From NCBI GenBank assembly GCA_017963715.1, contig JAGCTK010000220.1:1-6785 (forward strand): a stretch of 6,785 bases of DNA, in the 5' to 3' direction. This DNA comes from Alphaproteobacteria bacterium (lineage in GTDB: Bacteria > Pseudomonadota > Alphaproteobacteria > RF32 > CAG-239). This document shows, piece by piece, positions 1-6,686 of the stretch (position 1 is the first letter of the stretch; each line of letters starts with the position of its first letter). The notes under the pieces are model-generated. The model saw nothing but the letters and a program-made list of their open reading frames with translations. It did no database searches and was not told where the DNA came from. Made by a program: the position numbers and the translations under genes.

Positions 1-509
1 CGCGCCGTGATGGCCAGCGAAACATTTTCAATGACAATATCCACAATTTTCATCTGTTCACCTTCTTTCACACGAAACACAACTTTTGCCGGCGCACCGT
101 CGGATGTATCAACCGTTGTATTAACAAATGTCTGACCGGCCGAGTTGGACGGTGTCATACCATGAAAATCAAAGTGTTTACCCTTAAATTCATCAAAACG
201 TTTTGACCACGTTTTGGTGTTAAAATCACGATAAGCTTTGATAAAATCGTCCCGCTGTGTCGGTGTTGCCGTTTTCCAATAGCGGCCCAAAACAAATTTG
301 CCGATATAATCAAGGTCAAAATACTCATTAAAAAGTTTTTCAAACCTTTCATCTTTTTGTGCGACAGACACATCGGCATTGATTATTTGCTCAATACCTT
401 CGTGTGTCACTTGCTTGACAAATGTTTCGGCATCGGCTGCATCAGCCGCATATGTTTTGCCTGCGGCGCATAACAACATTCCAAGTGCAATCAGTATTTT
501 TTTCATCAT
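1..509 (-). CDS. mlaC: MlaC/Ttg2D-family periplasmic phospholipid-binding protein, 3' part cut by window edge
   Basis: MlaC carries phospholipid across the periplasm between the outer-membrane MlaA complex and the inner-membrane MlaFEDB transporter. The first 169 codons are visible and the reading frame is still open at base 1, so the C-terminus lies outside. Residues 1 to about 21 form a signal peptide (MMKKILIALG start, cleavage probably after TYA). The mature part shows the family's typical features: an early helical section with VKQVTHEGIEQI, then FDLDYIGKFVLGRYWKTA, then TQRDDFIKAYRDF. The start is ATG at 509, or the adjacent ATG at 506. A clear AAAAGGAC ribosome binding site (complement of 514-521) supports either. 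The gene begins 24 bases after the mlaA stop on the same strand, so the two are almost certainly co-transcribed. The mlaA-mlaC pairing strengthens the call. No mlaF, mlaE or mlaD is in the window. Confidence 0.9.
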   Translation of the reverse strand, partial: MMKKILIALGMLLCAAGKTYAADAADAETFVKQVTHEGIEQIINADVSVAQKDERFEKLFNEYFDLDYIGKFVLGRYWKTATPTQRDDFIKAYRDFNTKTWSKRFDEFKGKHFDFHGMTPSNSAGQTFVNTTVDTSDGAPAKVVFRVKEGEQMKIVDIVIENVSLAITA

Positions 510-533
510 AAAAGTCCTTTTTAAGTTAATAAG

Positions 534-1316
534 TTATTCATCCATTTCTTCGTCAAAATCAAAGTCATAACTTGATGATGGCGAGGCATTATCCTCCTTG
601 ATATCGCACAGACTGCTGAACTTTTGTCTGTTCTGCAAAAAGGCGGATTTGACAGTGGCATAAAAGTCGACCGAACCTTCTTCCAGGCTGTCAAGCATAG
701 CCATATTTTCGGCGCGTGCATTGATATATTTCAAAGCAGTACCGCCATAAGTTGCAATCACGGCCCAATCTTCATCCTGTTTGTCAAGCAGCGCCCAATA
801 CATCGGATCTGCCAACGCATCAGCCCCAAAACCGACCAAATAACGCGGCGTTGACGGGCCCAAAATCGGCACCACCACAAACGGACCATCCGGCACACAA
901 TATTTGGCCAGTGTCGCATCAAACGAATTTTTCTTTTTTTCAACACCCCAACCCGATGCCACATCAAACGTGCCCAAAAGCCCGAGGGTTGTATTGATGG
1001 TAAATCGCGCAAGTGACACGCCGGTATTTTTAAACTCGCCTTGTAATAAGTTGTTGATAGCCGAGGCCGGCTCCGTCAGGTTGGCAAAAAAACTGCTCAC
1101 ACGGTTACGCATCGACTGTGTCGTGACGGCCTTATAACCTTTTGCCAACGGTTTTAAGGTGTATTTATCAAACTGGTAGTTAAAATTAAACATTGCACGG
1201 TTATAGGTTTCGAGTTTTGAATCTTGCGCGCTGACAGTCATTTTTGTGCCGTTCGGGTTTGTTGTGCAAGCGCCGAGTGCGAAAAATACAGATATTAAAA
1301 ACAAAATCCTTTTCAT
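534..1316 (-). CDS. mlaA: MlaA (VacJ) outer-membrane phospholipid-removal lipoprotein
   Basis: MlaA sits in the outer membrane and removes misplaced phospholipids from the outer leaflet, passing them to MlaC. The protein is 260 residues, close to the usual length of about 250. It starts with a lipoprotein signal, MKRILFLISVFFALGAC, with lipobox LGAC and lipidated Cys17 followed by Thr, consistent with outer-membrane sorting. The family core follows: a YNRAMFNFNYQFDKYTLKP segment near residues 39-57, then NNLLQGEFKNTG, then GLLGTFDVASGWG and GPSTPRYLVG further on. The tail is acidic and rich in Asp, Glu and Ser. I chose ATG 1316 because it gives a perfect lipoprotein signal and has GGAAAG 8-9 bases upstream. 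A frame extension to 1394 would put 26 unrelated residues before the signal and run over a possible promoter. It lies downstream of the penicillin-binding protein gene and directly upstream of mlaC. Confidence 0.95.
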   Translation of the reverse strand: MKRILFLISVFFALGACTTNPNGTKMTVSAQDSKLETYNRAMFNFNYQFDKYTLKPLAKGYKAVTTQSMRNRVSSFFANLTEPASAINNLLQGEFKNTGVSLARFTINTTLGLLGTFDVASGWGVEKKKNSFDATLAKYCVPDGPFVVVPILGPSTPRYLVGFGADALADPMYWALLDKQDEDWAVIATYGGTALKYINARAENMAMLDSLEEGSVDFYATVKSAFLQNRQKFSSLCDIKEDNASPSSSYDFDFDEEMDE

Positions 1317-1341
1317 GGTGATGCTTTCCGTTATACCGACA

Positions 1342-1366
1342 ATTATAGAACGCAATATAACAACAA
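1342..1366 (-). promoter_or_regulatory. Possible promoter for mlaA-mlaC
   Basis: On the minus strand a perfect TATAAT (complement of 1342-1347) lies 25 bases before the mlaA start codon, in the 90-base gap after the penicillin-binding protein gene. The best upstream element, TTGTTG (complement of 1361-1366), is only 13 bases away. That is shorter than the usual 16-18, so the -35 match is weak. If real, mlaA-mlaC could be transcribed independently of the upstream gene. No terminator hairpin is visible in this gap, so read-through from upstream is also likely. Confidence 0.3.
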
Positions 1367-1406
1367 AAGGTTCACGAATCAAGTTTAATTTCAAAATTCT
1401 GCTTTC

Positions 1407-3245
1407 TTATTTTGAAGACGAATCAGAAAATATTTGTGCAAAAATCTTCGCCGGCAGTGATCCGCCCGTGATATTTTTCATCGCCGAATTATCATCATTT
1501 CCGACCCATACCGCCATCACATATTCTTTTGTAAAACCGACAAACCACGCATCGCGAAAGTTTTGCGAGGTGCCTGTTTTACCGGCTGCAAAACCTTTGA
1601 GAGCGGCATTTTTACCGGTACCCGTCAAAATAACATCTTCGAGCATCTTCGTGATTTTTCCGACCGTTTTTTCATCCAAAACGCGCCCGTTTTCTTCGTG
1701 CAGGCGGCGATATAACTGGCGCCCGTTTTTAAGATAAATCTCGTTGATAGCATACGGCCATACACTATATCCGCCGTTTGCGATTGATAAATATGCGGCC
1801 GCCATATCAATCACTTTAACCTCTGATGTTCCGAGCACAAGCGACGGTATTTTTTTTAAATCTGTCGTAACGCCCATTTTTTTGGCATTTTTAATCACAT
1901 CATTTAAGTTAAATTGACGGCTTAAATTGACGGTTGCCAAATTGAGCGAATGCGAAAAAGCAAAATCAAGTGTCACATCGCCATAATATTTTTGATTAAT
2001 GTTCTGCGGCTGCCAACGACCGACTTTAACAGGTGCATCCGAAATGATATCCTCGGGCTCAAAACTGTGTTGCAACGCCGTGATATATACAAATGTCTTA
2101 AAAGCCGAGCCGGGTTGCCGCAAGGCTTGCACCGCGTGATTAAACTGATTTTTTTGATAGTTGACACCGCCGACCAACGCTTTAATCGCACCGTCATAAT
2201 CTAAAATCACGAGTGCCCCTTCGGTCACATTGTTTTGCGCATTGGCGCGCACCATATTTTGCAAAACGGTTTCGGCCTTTTGTTGCAAATCTTGGTCTAA
2301 AGTCGTGCTGACATAAATATCTTGGTCGCGCTCGCCGATATAATCATTGACTTCGGCAAAAACCATATCGGCAAAATGCCGCGCCCCTTCCACCTTAAAA
2401 CTTTTGGCATCATGCAACGGCTCTTTTAAGGCTGCGTTATATTGCGCCTCATCAATCAAACCGTTGCCCAACATAATTTTTAAGACAATTTCGGCGCGCT
2501 CGGTTGCATTTTTGGGACTGTAAAGCGGGTTGTAACGAGACGGTGCTTTGAGCATGCCGGCAATCACGGCCGCTTCTTTGAGGCTCAAATCCGATGATGA
2601 TTTGCCGAAATATTTATTCGCGGCCGCTTCAATACCGTATGTTCCGCTGCCCAAATAAACCCTATTAAGATACAGCATCAAAATCTGGTCTTTGCTGAAT
2701 TTATGCTCCAACCACAAGGCAAGCCACAATTCCTGCACTTTGCGTTTTAAGTTTTTTTTGGGTGTTAAAAACAGATTTTTGGCCACTTGTTGTGTGATGG
2801 TCGAAGCCCCTTGCGCATACCGTTTTTTAAAAATATTGGTGATGCCGGCACGAACCAAGCCGATGACATCAAAACCAAAATGCCCGTAAAATCGTTTGTC
2901 TTCAACGGCAACAATGGCCGCGGGCACATAGGTTGGCAAATCATCAAGATAGATAACACGCGAAAACGTATTGCCGAATGTCATAATCTCATTGCCGTTG
3001 TCGGCAATCAGGGTTGTTGAGGGCAAACGCGTTTTGTTGAGCGCAACATCAATATCGGGTAGCGTCAATCCGCAATAGATGACAAAACCTGCAACTGCCA
3101 AAAATGCGCACAAAAAAACGGCCCACAACATTTTTTTGAGCTTGCCGGTTGAGCGCCCGGCCTTTTTCTTTGTTTTGCGGCGCACTTGATGCTTTGCGCC
3201 CTGAGGGCGTTTTTTTGTTTTTGCTTTCGTCATATTTTGTTTCAT
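1407..3245 (-). CDS. Class A bifunctional penicillin-binding protein (PBP1A-like)
   Basis: This enzyme polymerises lipid II into glycan strands (family 51 glycosyltransferase) and cross-links the peptides (transpeptidase), on the periplasmic side of the inner membrane. The protein has 612 residues. A very basic cytoplasmic tail (1-38) precedes one transmembrane segment (about 39-61). The glycosyltransferase domain follows, with VAVEDKRFYGHFG (catalytic Glu115), GASTITQQVAKN (146-157), KRKVQE (second Glu, 172) and ILMLYLNRVYLG. The transpeptidase domain has SAFK with nucleophile Ser380 and Lys383, SLN at 433-435, and KTGT at 556-559. All catalytic motifs are intact. It is shorter than E. coli PBP1A (about 850) and has little room between the domains for an OB-type insert, as in compact class A enzymes. 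No good ribosome binding site precedes ATG 3245. ATG 3233 (residue 5) is an alternative start. It is probably the first gene of a cluster with mlaA and mlaC. Confidence 0.95.
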   Translation of the reverse strand: MKQNMTKAKTKKRPQGAKHQVRRKTKKKAGRSTGKLKKMLWAVFLCAFLAVAGFVIYCGLTLPDIDVALNKTRLPSTTLIADNGNEIMTFGNTFSRVIYLDDLPTYVPAAIVAVEDKRFYGHFGFDVIGLVRAGITNIFKKRYAQGASTITQQVAKNLFLTPKKNLKRKVQELWLALWLEHKFSKDQILMLYLNRVYLGSGTYGIEAAANKYFGKSSSDLSLKEAAVIAGMLKAPSRYNPLYSPKNATERAEIVLKIMLGNGLIDEAQYNAALKEPLHDAKSFKVEGARHFADMVFAEVNDYIGERDQDIYVSTTLDQDLQQKAETVLQNMVRANAQNNVTEGALVILDYDGAIKALVGGVNYQKNQFNHAVQALRQPGSAFKTFVYITALQHSFEPEDIISDAPVKVGRWQPQNINQKYYGDVTLDFAFSHSLNLATVNLSRQFNLNDVIKNAKKMGVTTDLKKIPSLVLGTSEVKVIDMAAAYLSIANGGYSVWPYAINEIYLKNGRQLYRRLHEENGRVLDEKTVGKITKMLEDVILTGTGKNAALKGFAAGKTGTSQNFRDAWFVGFTKEYVMAVWVGNDDNSAMKNITGGSLPAKIFAQIFSDSSSK

Positions 3246-3320
3246 AATAAGATGATAACATCAACATATTAAAAAAAAATTTAAGTGAAACGCCAAAAAT
3301 GCCGATTATATCTTAAAAGT
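3246..3320. promoter_or_regulatory. Divergent intergenic region
   Basis: This 75-base AT-rich gap separates the penicillin-binding protein gene (leftward) from the small exported protein gene (rightward), so it should hold promoters for both. It contains a run of nine A residues at 3271-3279. A weak rightward candidate is TTAAGT (3281-3286) with GATTAT (3304-3309), 17 bases apart. I see no convincing leftward -35/-10 pair. The region assignment rests on gene orientation rather than on clear consensus boxes. Confidence 0.35.
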
Positions 3321-3635
3321 ATGAGGCTTAAAATAAAACATCTGTTTTTTGTGCTAGGTTTTTGTGCGGTAGGAGTTGCTTTTGCGCAAACACCGCCTTT
3401 TGCACAAAGAGATGCGATGTATCTTGCCACATTAAAGGCCGTGCTCGACTACAAAATGAACGATGAAGAAAACATCAAACAACTCGAAAAATTGCGCGAA
3501 AACAAAAAATTTAATCGTGATTTGCAAAAAAAATTGGCCAAGCTTCACAACAAAAAAAACAAATCAGGACAAAATGAACACATCTACAACATACTCAAAA
3601 ATACCGGTAAAAAAATTTATAATGAGTTGAATTAA
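3321..3635 (+). CDS. Small exported charged protein of unknown function
   Basis: I do not recognise this 104-residue protein. Residues 1-22 are a good Sec signal peptide: MRLKIK, a hydrophobic core, then AFA before Gln23, an ideal signal peptidase I site. The mature part is about 82 residues. It is rich in Lys, Asn, Asp and Glu and predicted by eye to be mostly helical, possibly a short coiled coil (NIKQLEKLRENKKF, then RDLQKKLAKLHNKK). It has no cysteine after cleavage and no lipobox, so it is probably soluble in the periplasm. I chose ATG 3321 because the frame's earlier GTG at 3285 would bury the signal peptide behind 12 extra residues. No strong ribosome binding site is seen. A lipoprotein gene follows 61 bases downstream on the same strand and may be co-transcribed. 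Confidence 0.7.
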   Translation: MRLKIKHLFFVLGFCAVGVAFAQTPPFAQRDAMYLATLKAVLDYKMNDEENIKQLEKLRENKKFNRDLQKKLAKLHNKKNKSGQNEHIYNILKNTGKKIYNELN

Positions 3636-3696
3636 CAATTTGTTTATATATGAGCGTTATACTTGGGGCAAATCTTACTTTGAAAGCGTAAAAAAC

Positions 3697-4029
3697 ATGA
3701 AGAAAACATCGTTCTTATTGCTTGTGGCCGCCATTGCTCTCGGCGGATGTTCGCATCAAACAGCCGAGCCTTTGTATCAACCTCATCAAGTCGCTCCGCA
3801 ACCTAATGCTCAAGATATGGCACGTTATAAAGAAAACATTGTCTTGAAACAGCACGGCAAAGATTTTGTGTCTTATGAATATCGAAATGTTCGTATTGAT
3901 GAATTGGCACCGCTTGCCATCAATTATTGTTTGGACAATACGGACGGTAAAAAAGCCTATTTGCGTGAAATTGTCATGCGCGAAAATCATGCCAAACTCG
4001 CAACTTTTGACTGTATCGACTTGCAATAG
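3697..4029 (+). CDS. Small outer-membrane lipoprotein of unknown function
   Basis: The product is 110 residues. It opens with a textbook lipoprotein signal, MKKTSFLLLVAAIALGGC, with lipobox LGGC, lipidated Cys18 and Ser19 after it, predicting outer-membrane retention. A Pro/Gln-rich linker (about 25-39) leads to a compact domain of about 70 residues. That domain contains two further cysteines (78 and 106), which could form a disulfide in the periplasm and would link YCLDN to the C-terminal FDCIDLQ. I do not recognise the domain. ATG 3697 was chosen because the in-frame TTG at 3640 would add 19 residues before the signal. The ribosome binding site is weak. The stop codon overlaps a possible promoter of the next gene. 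Confidence 0.75.
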   Translation: MKKTSFLLLVAAIALGGCSHQTAEPLYQPHQVAPQPNAQDMARYKENIVLKQHGKDFVSYEYRNVRIDELAPLAINYCLDNTDGKKAYLREIVMRENHAKLATFDCIDLQ

Positions 4030-4049
4030 CCGATAGAATTTCCTATATC
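4021..4049 (+). promoter_or_regulatory. Possible promoter for the J-protein/DUF1349 operon
   Basis: TTGCAA (4021-4026) and TATATC (4044-4049) are exactly 17 bases apart, and each matches four of six consensus positions. Transcription would start near 4056, about 35 bases before the co-chaperone start codon. The -35 element lies on the last codons of the lipoprotein gene. No heat-shock sigma-32-type or inverted-repeat element was recognised next to it. Confidence 0.35.
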
Positions 4050-4089
4050 AACCTTTAGGAATAAAATATTTTTAAAGGCGTTTGACAAG

Positions 4090-5052
4090 ATGAAAAATTT
4101 ATATGATATTTTGGGTGTTTCAAAATCGGCCTCAGATGCCGAGATTAAGTCTGCATATCGAAAATTGGCACGCAAATATCATCCGGATCTCAACAAAGAT
4201 GATGCAACGGCTGCCGAAAAATTCAAAGAAATTTCCGGCGCGTATGAGGTTTTGGGCGACAAAGAAAAGCGTCAAAAATATGATGCCGGCGAGATTGATG
4301 CCGACGGCAAACCGACAGGTTTCGTTGCCTCGGGTTTATGTGGCGGCGGGCCTTTCGGCTCAAACACTTATCAATCATATTCCTCCTCCGATATGGGCGG
4401 CAATCCTTTTGGCGGCGCCGAGGGTTTTGATTTTTCATCCATTTTCGGTGACGATATTTTCGGTGCTTTTTCCAATGCCTCCAAACGGCGGTCACGCAAC
4501 AGTGGCGCAAGCGGCTTTAATGCTTACGGCGGCGCGGCTCCAAAAGGTCTTGACGTTGCCATGACACTTGATATTGATTTTTTGGATGCTGCCAAAGGCG
4601 CGACCAAAGTTATCCGTATGGACGGCAAATCCATCAATCTCAAGATTCCGGCCGGCACAACCGAAGGACAGAGTTTTCGCCTCAAAGGTATGGGCAATCC
4701 GAGTGTTGCCGGCGGGCAAAAAGGTGATGCCTATATCAAAGTGCACATTCGTCCGCACCCTTATTTTAAGGCAGACGGGCTCAATATTTTGCTTGATTTG
4801 CCGATTTCCATCAAAGAGGCCATACTGGGTGCCAAGATTATGGTGCCGACACTCAAAAATTCGGTCAAAGTGACGGTGCCGCCTTATTCTTCCAGTGATG
4901 ACAAATTGCGTCTGTCCAATATGGGCATTGAAACACCTCTCAAAAAAGGCGATTTGATTATCACCTTAAAGATTAAGGCTCCGAAACATCCTGATTTGGC
5001 GCTTGAAAATACCTTAAATTATATGCAGGACACGCCGCAAAGGAAGTTTTGA
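4090..5052 (+). CDS. DnaJ-type co-chaperone without zinc finger (class B / CbpA-like)
   Basis: J-proteins deliver substrates to DnaK (Hsp70) and stimulate its ATPase. This one has 320 residues. The J domain covers about 1-70, with the essential HPD tripeptide at 31-33 and [11 protein letters not shown] at its start. A Gly/Phe- and Ser-rich linker follows (about 85-130, with [19 protein letters not shown] and [10 protein letters not shown]). The C-terminal substrate-binding domains span about 150-310, with [19 protein letters not shown] and then [15 protein letters not shown]. No CxxCxGxG zinc-finger repeats are present, so it is of the CbpA type and not canonical DnaJ. ATG 4090 gives the standard N-terminus. 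AAAGG at 4074-4078 is a somewhat distant ribosome binding site (11 bases). The last base of its stop codon is the first base of the next gene's ATG, so the two are probably translationally coupled. Confidence 0.93.
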   Translation: MKNLYDILGVSKSASDAEIKSAYRKLARKYHPDLNKDDATAAEKFKEISGAYEVLGDKEKRQKYDAGEIDADGKPTGFVASGLCGGGPFGSNTYQSYSSSDMGGNPFGGAEGFDFSSIFGDDIFGAFSNASKRRSRNSGASGFNAYGGAAPKGLDVAMTLDIDFLDAAKGATKVIRMDGKSINLKIPAGTTEGQSFRLKGMGNPSVAGGQKGDAYIKVHIRPHPYFKADGLNILLDLPISIKEAILGAKIMVPTLKNSVKVTVPPYSSSDDKLRLSNMGIETPLKKGDLIITLKIKAPKHPDLALENTLNYMQDTPQRKF

Positions 5053-5615
5053 TGAAACTTGAAAGCCTGATAGATTTTGAATGGTACAACGAACCCGACA
5101 ATGTTGTGTTTGCCGATCAGGAAATGAAGATTGTGGCCAAACCGCAAACAGATTTTTGGCAGGCTGTTCACCACAAGTTAAGCAAAGATAATGCGCACTT
5201 TTTTTATAAAACCGTCGCGGATGATTTTGAACTCATTGTCAAATGGCGCTGCCAACAAAGCACCGATTTTAATCAGTGCGGGCTGATGGTGCGAAGCGAC
5301 GAAAGGCATTGGTTTAAGATGTCACTGATGTCAAAGGATGAGAGAAGTCCTGAAATCGGCACATGTTTAACACTGCAAGGGCATTCTGATTGGGCCGGCA
5401 CGGCGCTTTCGTCTTTGCCGACAGAAATTTTTTATAAAATTACGCGCAAACAAGACGACTTTGTGGCTTTTTATTCGCTTGACGGAAAACATTTTACGCG
5501 CCTGCGCCAATTTTATATACCGCATATTGATCCCGAAATCAAAGCCGGTGCCTATATTGCCGCCCCTCAAAACAAACCCTTTGAAGCCGTCTTGGACGAG
5601 ATAGACTTTTCTTGA
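5052..5615 (+). CDS. DUF1349-family protein (concanavalin-like fold)
   Basis: The 187-residue protein matches my memory of DUF1349, whose members resemble B. subtilis YesU and adopt a concanavalin-like beta-sandwich. The family's biochemical role is not established. Characteristic stretches are FFYKTVADDFELIVKW, CGLMVRSDERHWFKMSLM, the GHSDWA motif, then FVAFYSLDGKHFTRLRQF and AGAYIAAPQ. There is no signal peptide or membrane segment, so it should be cytoplasmic. ATG 5052 is chosen because AAAGGAAG (5039-5046) sits 5 bases before it and it overlaps the upstream TGA by one base (TGATG). A TTG start at 5049 would add one residue. Coupling to a J-protein gene suggests coordinated expression, but I infer no specific partnership. 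Nine bases separate its stop from the convergent leucine-rich-repeat gene. Confidence 0.85.
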   Translation: MKLESLIDFEWYNEPDNVVFADQEMKIVAKPQTDFWQAVHHKLSKDNAHFFYKTVADDFELIVKWRCQQSTDFNQCGLMVRSDERHWFKMSLMSKDERSPEIGTCLTLQGHSDWAGTALSSLPTEIFYKITRKQDDFVAFYSLDGKHFTRLRQFYIPHIDPEIKAGAYIAAPQNKPFEAVLDEIDFS

Positions 5616-5624
5616 TATCAGGGT

Positions 5625-6470
5625 TTATCGATACTTAATTGATACGCGATTAACTTTGCCTGTGACTTTATCGGCTTCATTAACCGTATAAATACGCTTT
5701 TTGATGTGATTACCCGTGGTGATATCATTGGCGGTCGCATACCATTTGTTATTGTAAAATACTTGACCGTCCGGCGTTTTTTGATATGGAATGACATTAG
5801 CATCAATGCCATTGTCTTTTTGCCATTGAATTGCCGATTGACATTGGCTTTTTAAGGTTTCAGGACAATAAAGATTTTGAATCAACGCCTGACTATGGTA
5901 ATCATCGCCTCCGCCAAAAGCTTCCGATGAAATGGTTATCACAGTATCAGGTATGGCAAGATTTTGAAGATTTGTATTGCAAAATGTGCGATAATCAAGT
6001 GTTGTGACACCGGCCGGAATACCGTTAATACTTTCAAGCGGTGAATATGCAAAAGCATAAGGACCTAATGTTGTCAAAGTACTCGGCAAATCGATACTTG
6101 TAATATTTGTCCATTCAAAACTTGCTTGGCTTATTGTCTGAAGGCCTTCGGGTAAATCTACGGAAGTTACGGAACGCATCAGAAAAAATGCGCCTTTGCC
6201 AAGTGATGTAATGCCATCTCCGACAACAACCTTTGTTACACCTGAGCCATACCATGGGGCGCTTGAATAACAGGTTGTATATGTTGGGCACTCTAAATAT
6301 GAAGCAGTCGACGCAGGTTTGGAAGAATCAATCGGCATAATTGTTAAAGTGCCGTTTTCAATTGTATATGTACAATTATCTCCACATGATGGTAAGGTTG
6401 ATTCATTTTCAGCCATGACATTAAAAGATAAAAACACGATACCTGCTGAAATCAAAATTTGTTTATTCAT
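5625..6470 (-). CDS. Secreted BspA-type leucine-rich-repeat (LRR_5) protein
   Basis: The product has 281 residues. A signal peptide covers 1-20 (MNKQILISAGIVFLSFNVMA, cleaved before Glu21). A short N-terminal section has cysteines 29 and 33 (CGDNCTYTI) and 61 and 67. About four to five repeats of 22-23 residues follow (roughly 87-190) on the BspA pattern: IxxL/IxxxAF, variable, then IxxIxLPxx. Examples are VTSVDLPEGLQTI, ITSIDLPSTLTTLG and LAIPDTVITI. A Cys202/Cys210 pair and a C-terminal segment ending KRIYTVNEA, then VNRVSIKYR, complete it. LRR_5 proteins are typically surface or secreted binding proteins; the ligand here is unknown. I chose ATG 6470 because the signal peptide starts there and GGGAG lies 8 bases upstream. 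The frame is open for 84 more codons upstream, but that stretch is a structured leader. Expression is probably controlled by that leader. Confidence 0.88.
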   Translation of the reverse strand: MNKQILISAGIVFLSFNVMAENESTLPSCGDNCTYTIENGTLTIMPIDSSKPASTASYLECPTYTTCYSSAPWYGSGVTKVVVGDGITSLGKGAFFLMRSVTSVDLPEGLQTISQASFEWTNITSIDLPSTLTTLGPYAFAYSPLESINGIPAGVTTLDYRTFCNTNLQNLAIPDTVITISSEAFGGGDDYHSQALIQNLYCPETLKSQCQSAIQWQKDNGIDANVIPYQKTPDGQVFYNNKWYATANDITTGNHIKKRIYTVNEADKVTGKVNRVSIKYR

Positions 6471-6478
6471 AACTTTTT

Positions 6479-6483
6479 CTCCC
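6479..6483 (-). promoter_or_regulatory. Ribosome binding site fixing the LRR protein start
   Basis: On the minus strand GGGAG lies 8 bases before ATG 6470. It decides the start codon in favour of the signal-peptide ATG over the in-frame ATG at 6722, which has no such site. It is complementary to CTCCC inside the CTCCCCAC segment (complement of 6517-6524), so it could be sequestered. Confidence 0.7.
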
Positions 6484-6494
6484 GTGCAAAATAC

Positions 6495-6518
6495 AAAAAC
6501 CGCTTCGAAACGAGCGGT
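6495..6518 (-). terminator. Intrinsic-terminator-like hairpin in the LRR gene leader
   Basis: On the minus strand ACCGCT (6518-6513) pairs with AGCGGT (6504-6499). Two further C-G pairs inside close a UUU loop with one bulged A, and UUUUU follows directly at 6499-6495. The hairpin lies about 25 bases upstream of the start codon, in front of the gene rather than behind one, which is the arrangement of a transcription attenuator. Its 5' foot (A6518, C6517) is shared with the CTCCCCAC segment that can pair upstream instead. Strength was judged by eye only. Confidence 0.65.
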
Positions 6519-6534
6519 GGGGAGTTCAACAATC

Positions 6535-6668
6535 ATACTAAGAGAAATGACTCTGATAGCCTTTAGGAAAATCCTTGTACATACGCCACCAGCTCCCCAC
6601 ACATGTGGGGATTTGAATACCAAAAAAAGGCATCCGAAAAGGATACCATTTCTGGTACCTCTTAGTAT
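6535..6668 (-). ncRNA. Structured leader RNA: long-range helix enclosing four arms
   Basis: On the minus strand ATACTAAGAG (6668-6659) is perfectly complementary to CTCTTAGTAT (6544-6535), closing a 134-base domain. Four arms fit inside. Arm 1: GGTACCA / TGGTATC around a GAAA tetraloop (6659-6642). Arm 2: GGATGCC / GGTATTC around a seven-U loop (6635-6615). Arm 3: TCCCCAC / GTGGGGA with loop ATGT (6611-6594). Arm 4: CTGGTGGC (6592-6585) / GCTATCAG (6560-6553), with a small AGGA-UUU-UCCT hairpin inside. Arms 1, 2 and 4 use five G-U pairs that would be A-C mismatches on the other strand, so the RNA is read leftward, toward the LRR gene. I recognise no Rfam class (not TPP, cobalamin, FMN, SAM, glycine or c-di-GMP by motif). 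It is probably a cis-acting leader. A stand-alone small RNA or dispersed element is possible. Confidence 0.7.
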
Positions 6669-6686
6669 AGAGCCGTTGAAAGCCCC

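Noticed and set aside
1317..1394. N-terminal extension of MlaA to ATG 1394
   Set aside because: It would place 26 residues before a perfect lipoprotein signal and cover a possible promoter. ATG 1316 has a ribosome binding site.
1246..1737. Plus-strand open frame of 163 codons
   Set aside because: It is antisense to the mlaA start and the end of the penicillin-binding protein gene, both of which have clear protein families.
3640..3696. TTG start 57 bases upstream of the lipoprotein ATG
   Set aside because: It would bury the lipoprotein signal sequence; the lipobox distance fits only ATG 3697.
5616..5650. Bidirectional terminator between the convergent DUF1349 and LRR genes
   Set aside because: Only short palindromes (TGATATCA, TATCGATA) are present, with no GC-rich stem followed by a T run on either strand.
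6594..6611. TCCCCACACATGTGGGGA on the plus strand looks like the palindromic core of a type I-E CRISPR repeat
   Set aside because: It occurs once, with no second repeat at spacer distance and no cas genes. It is explained as arm 3 of the leader RNA.
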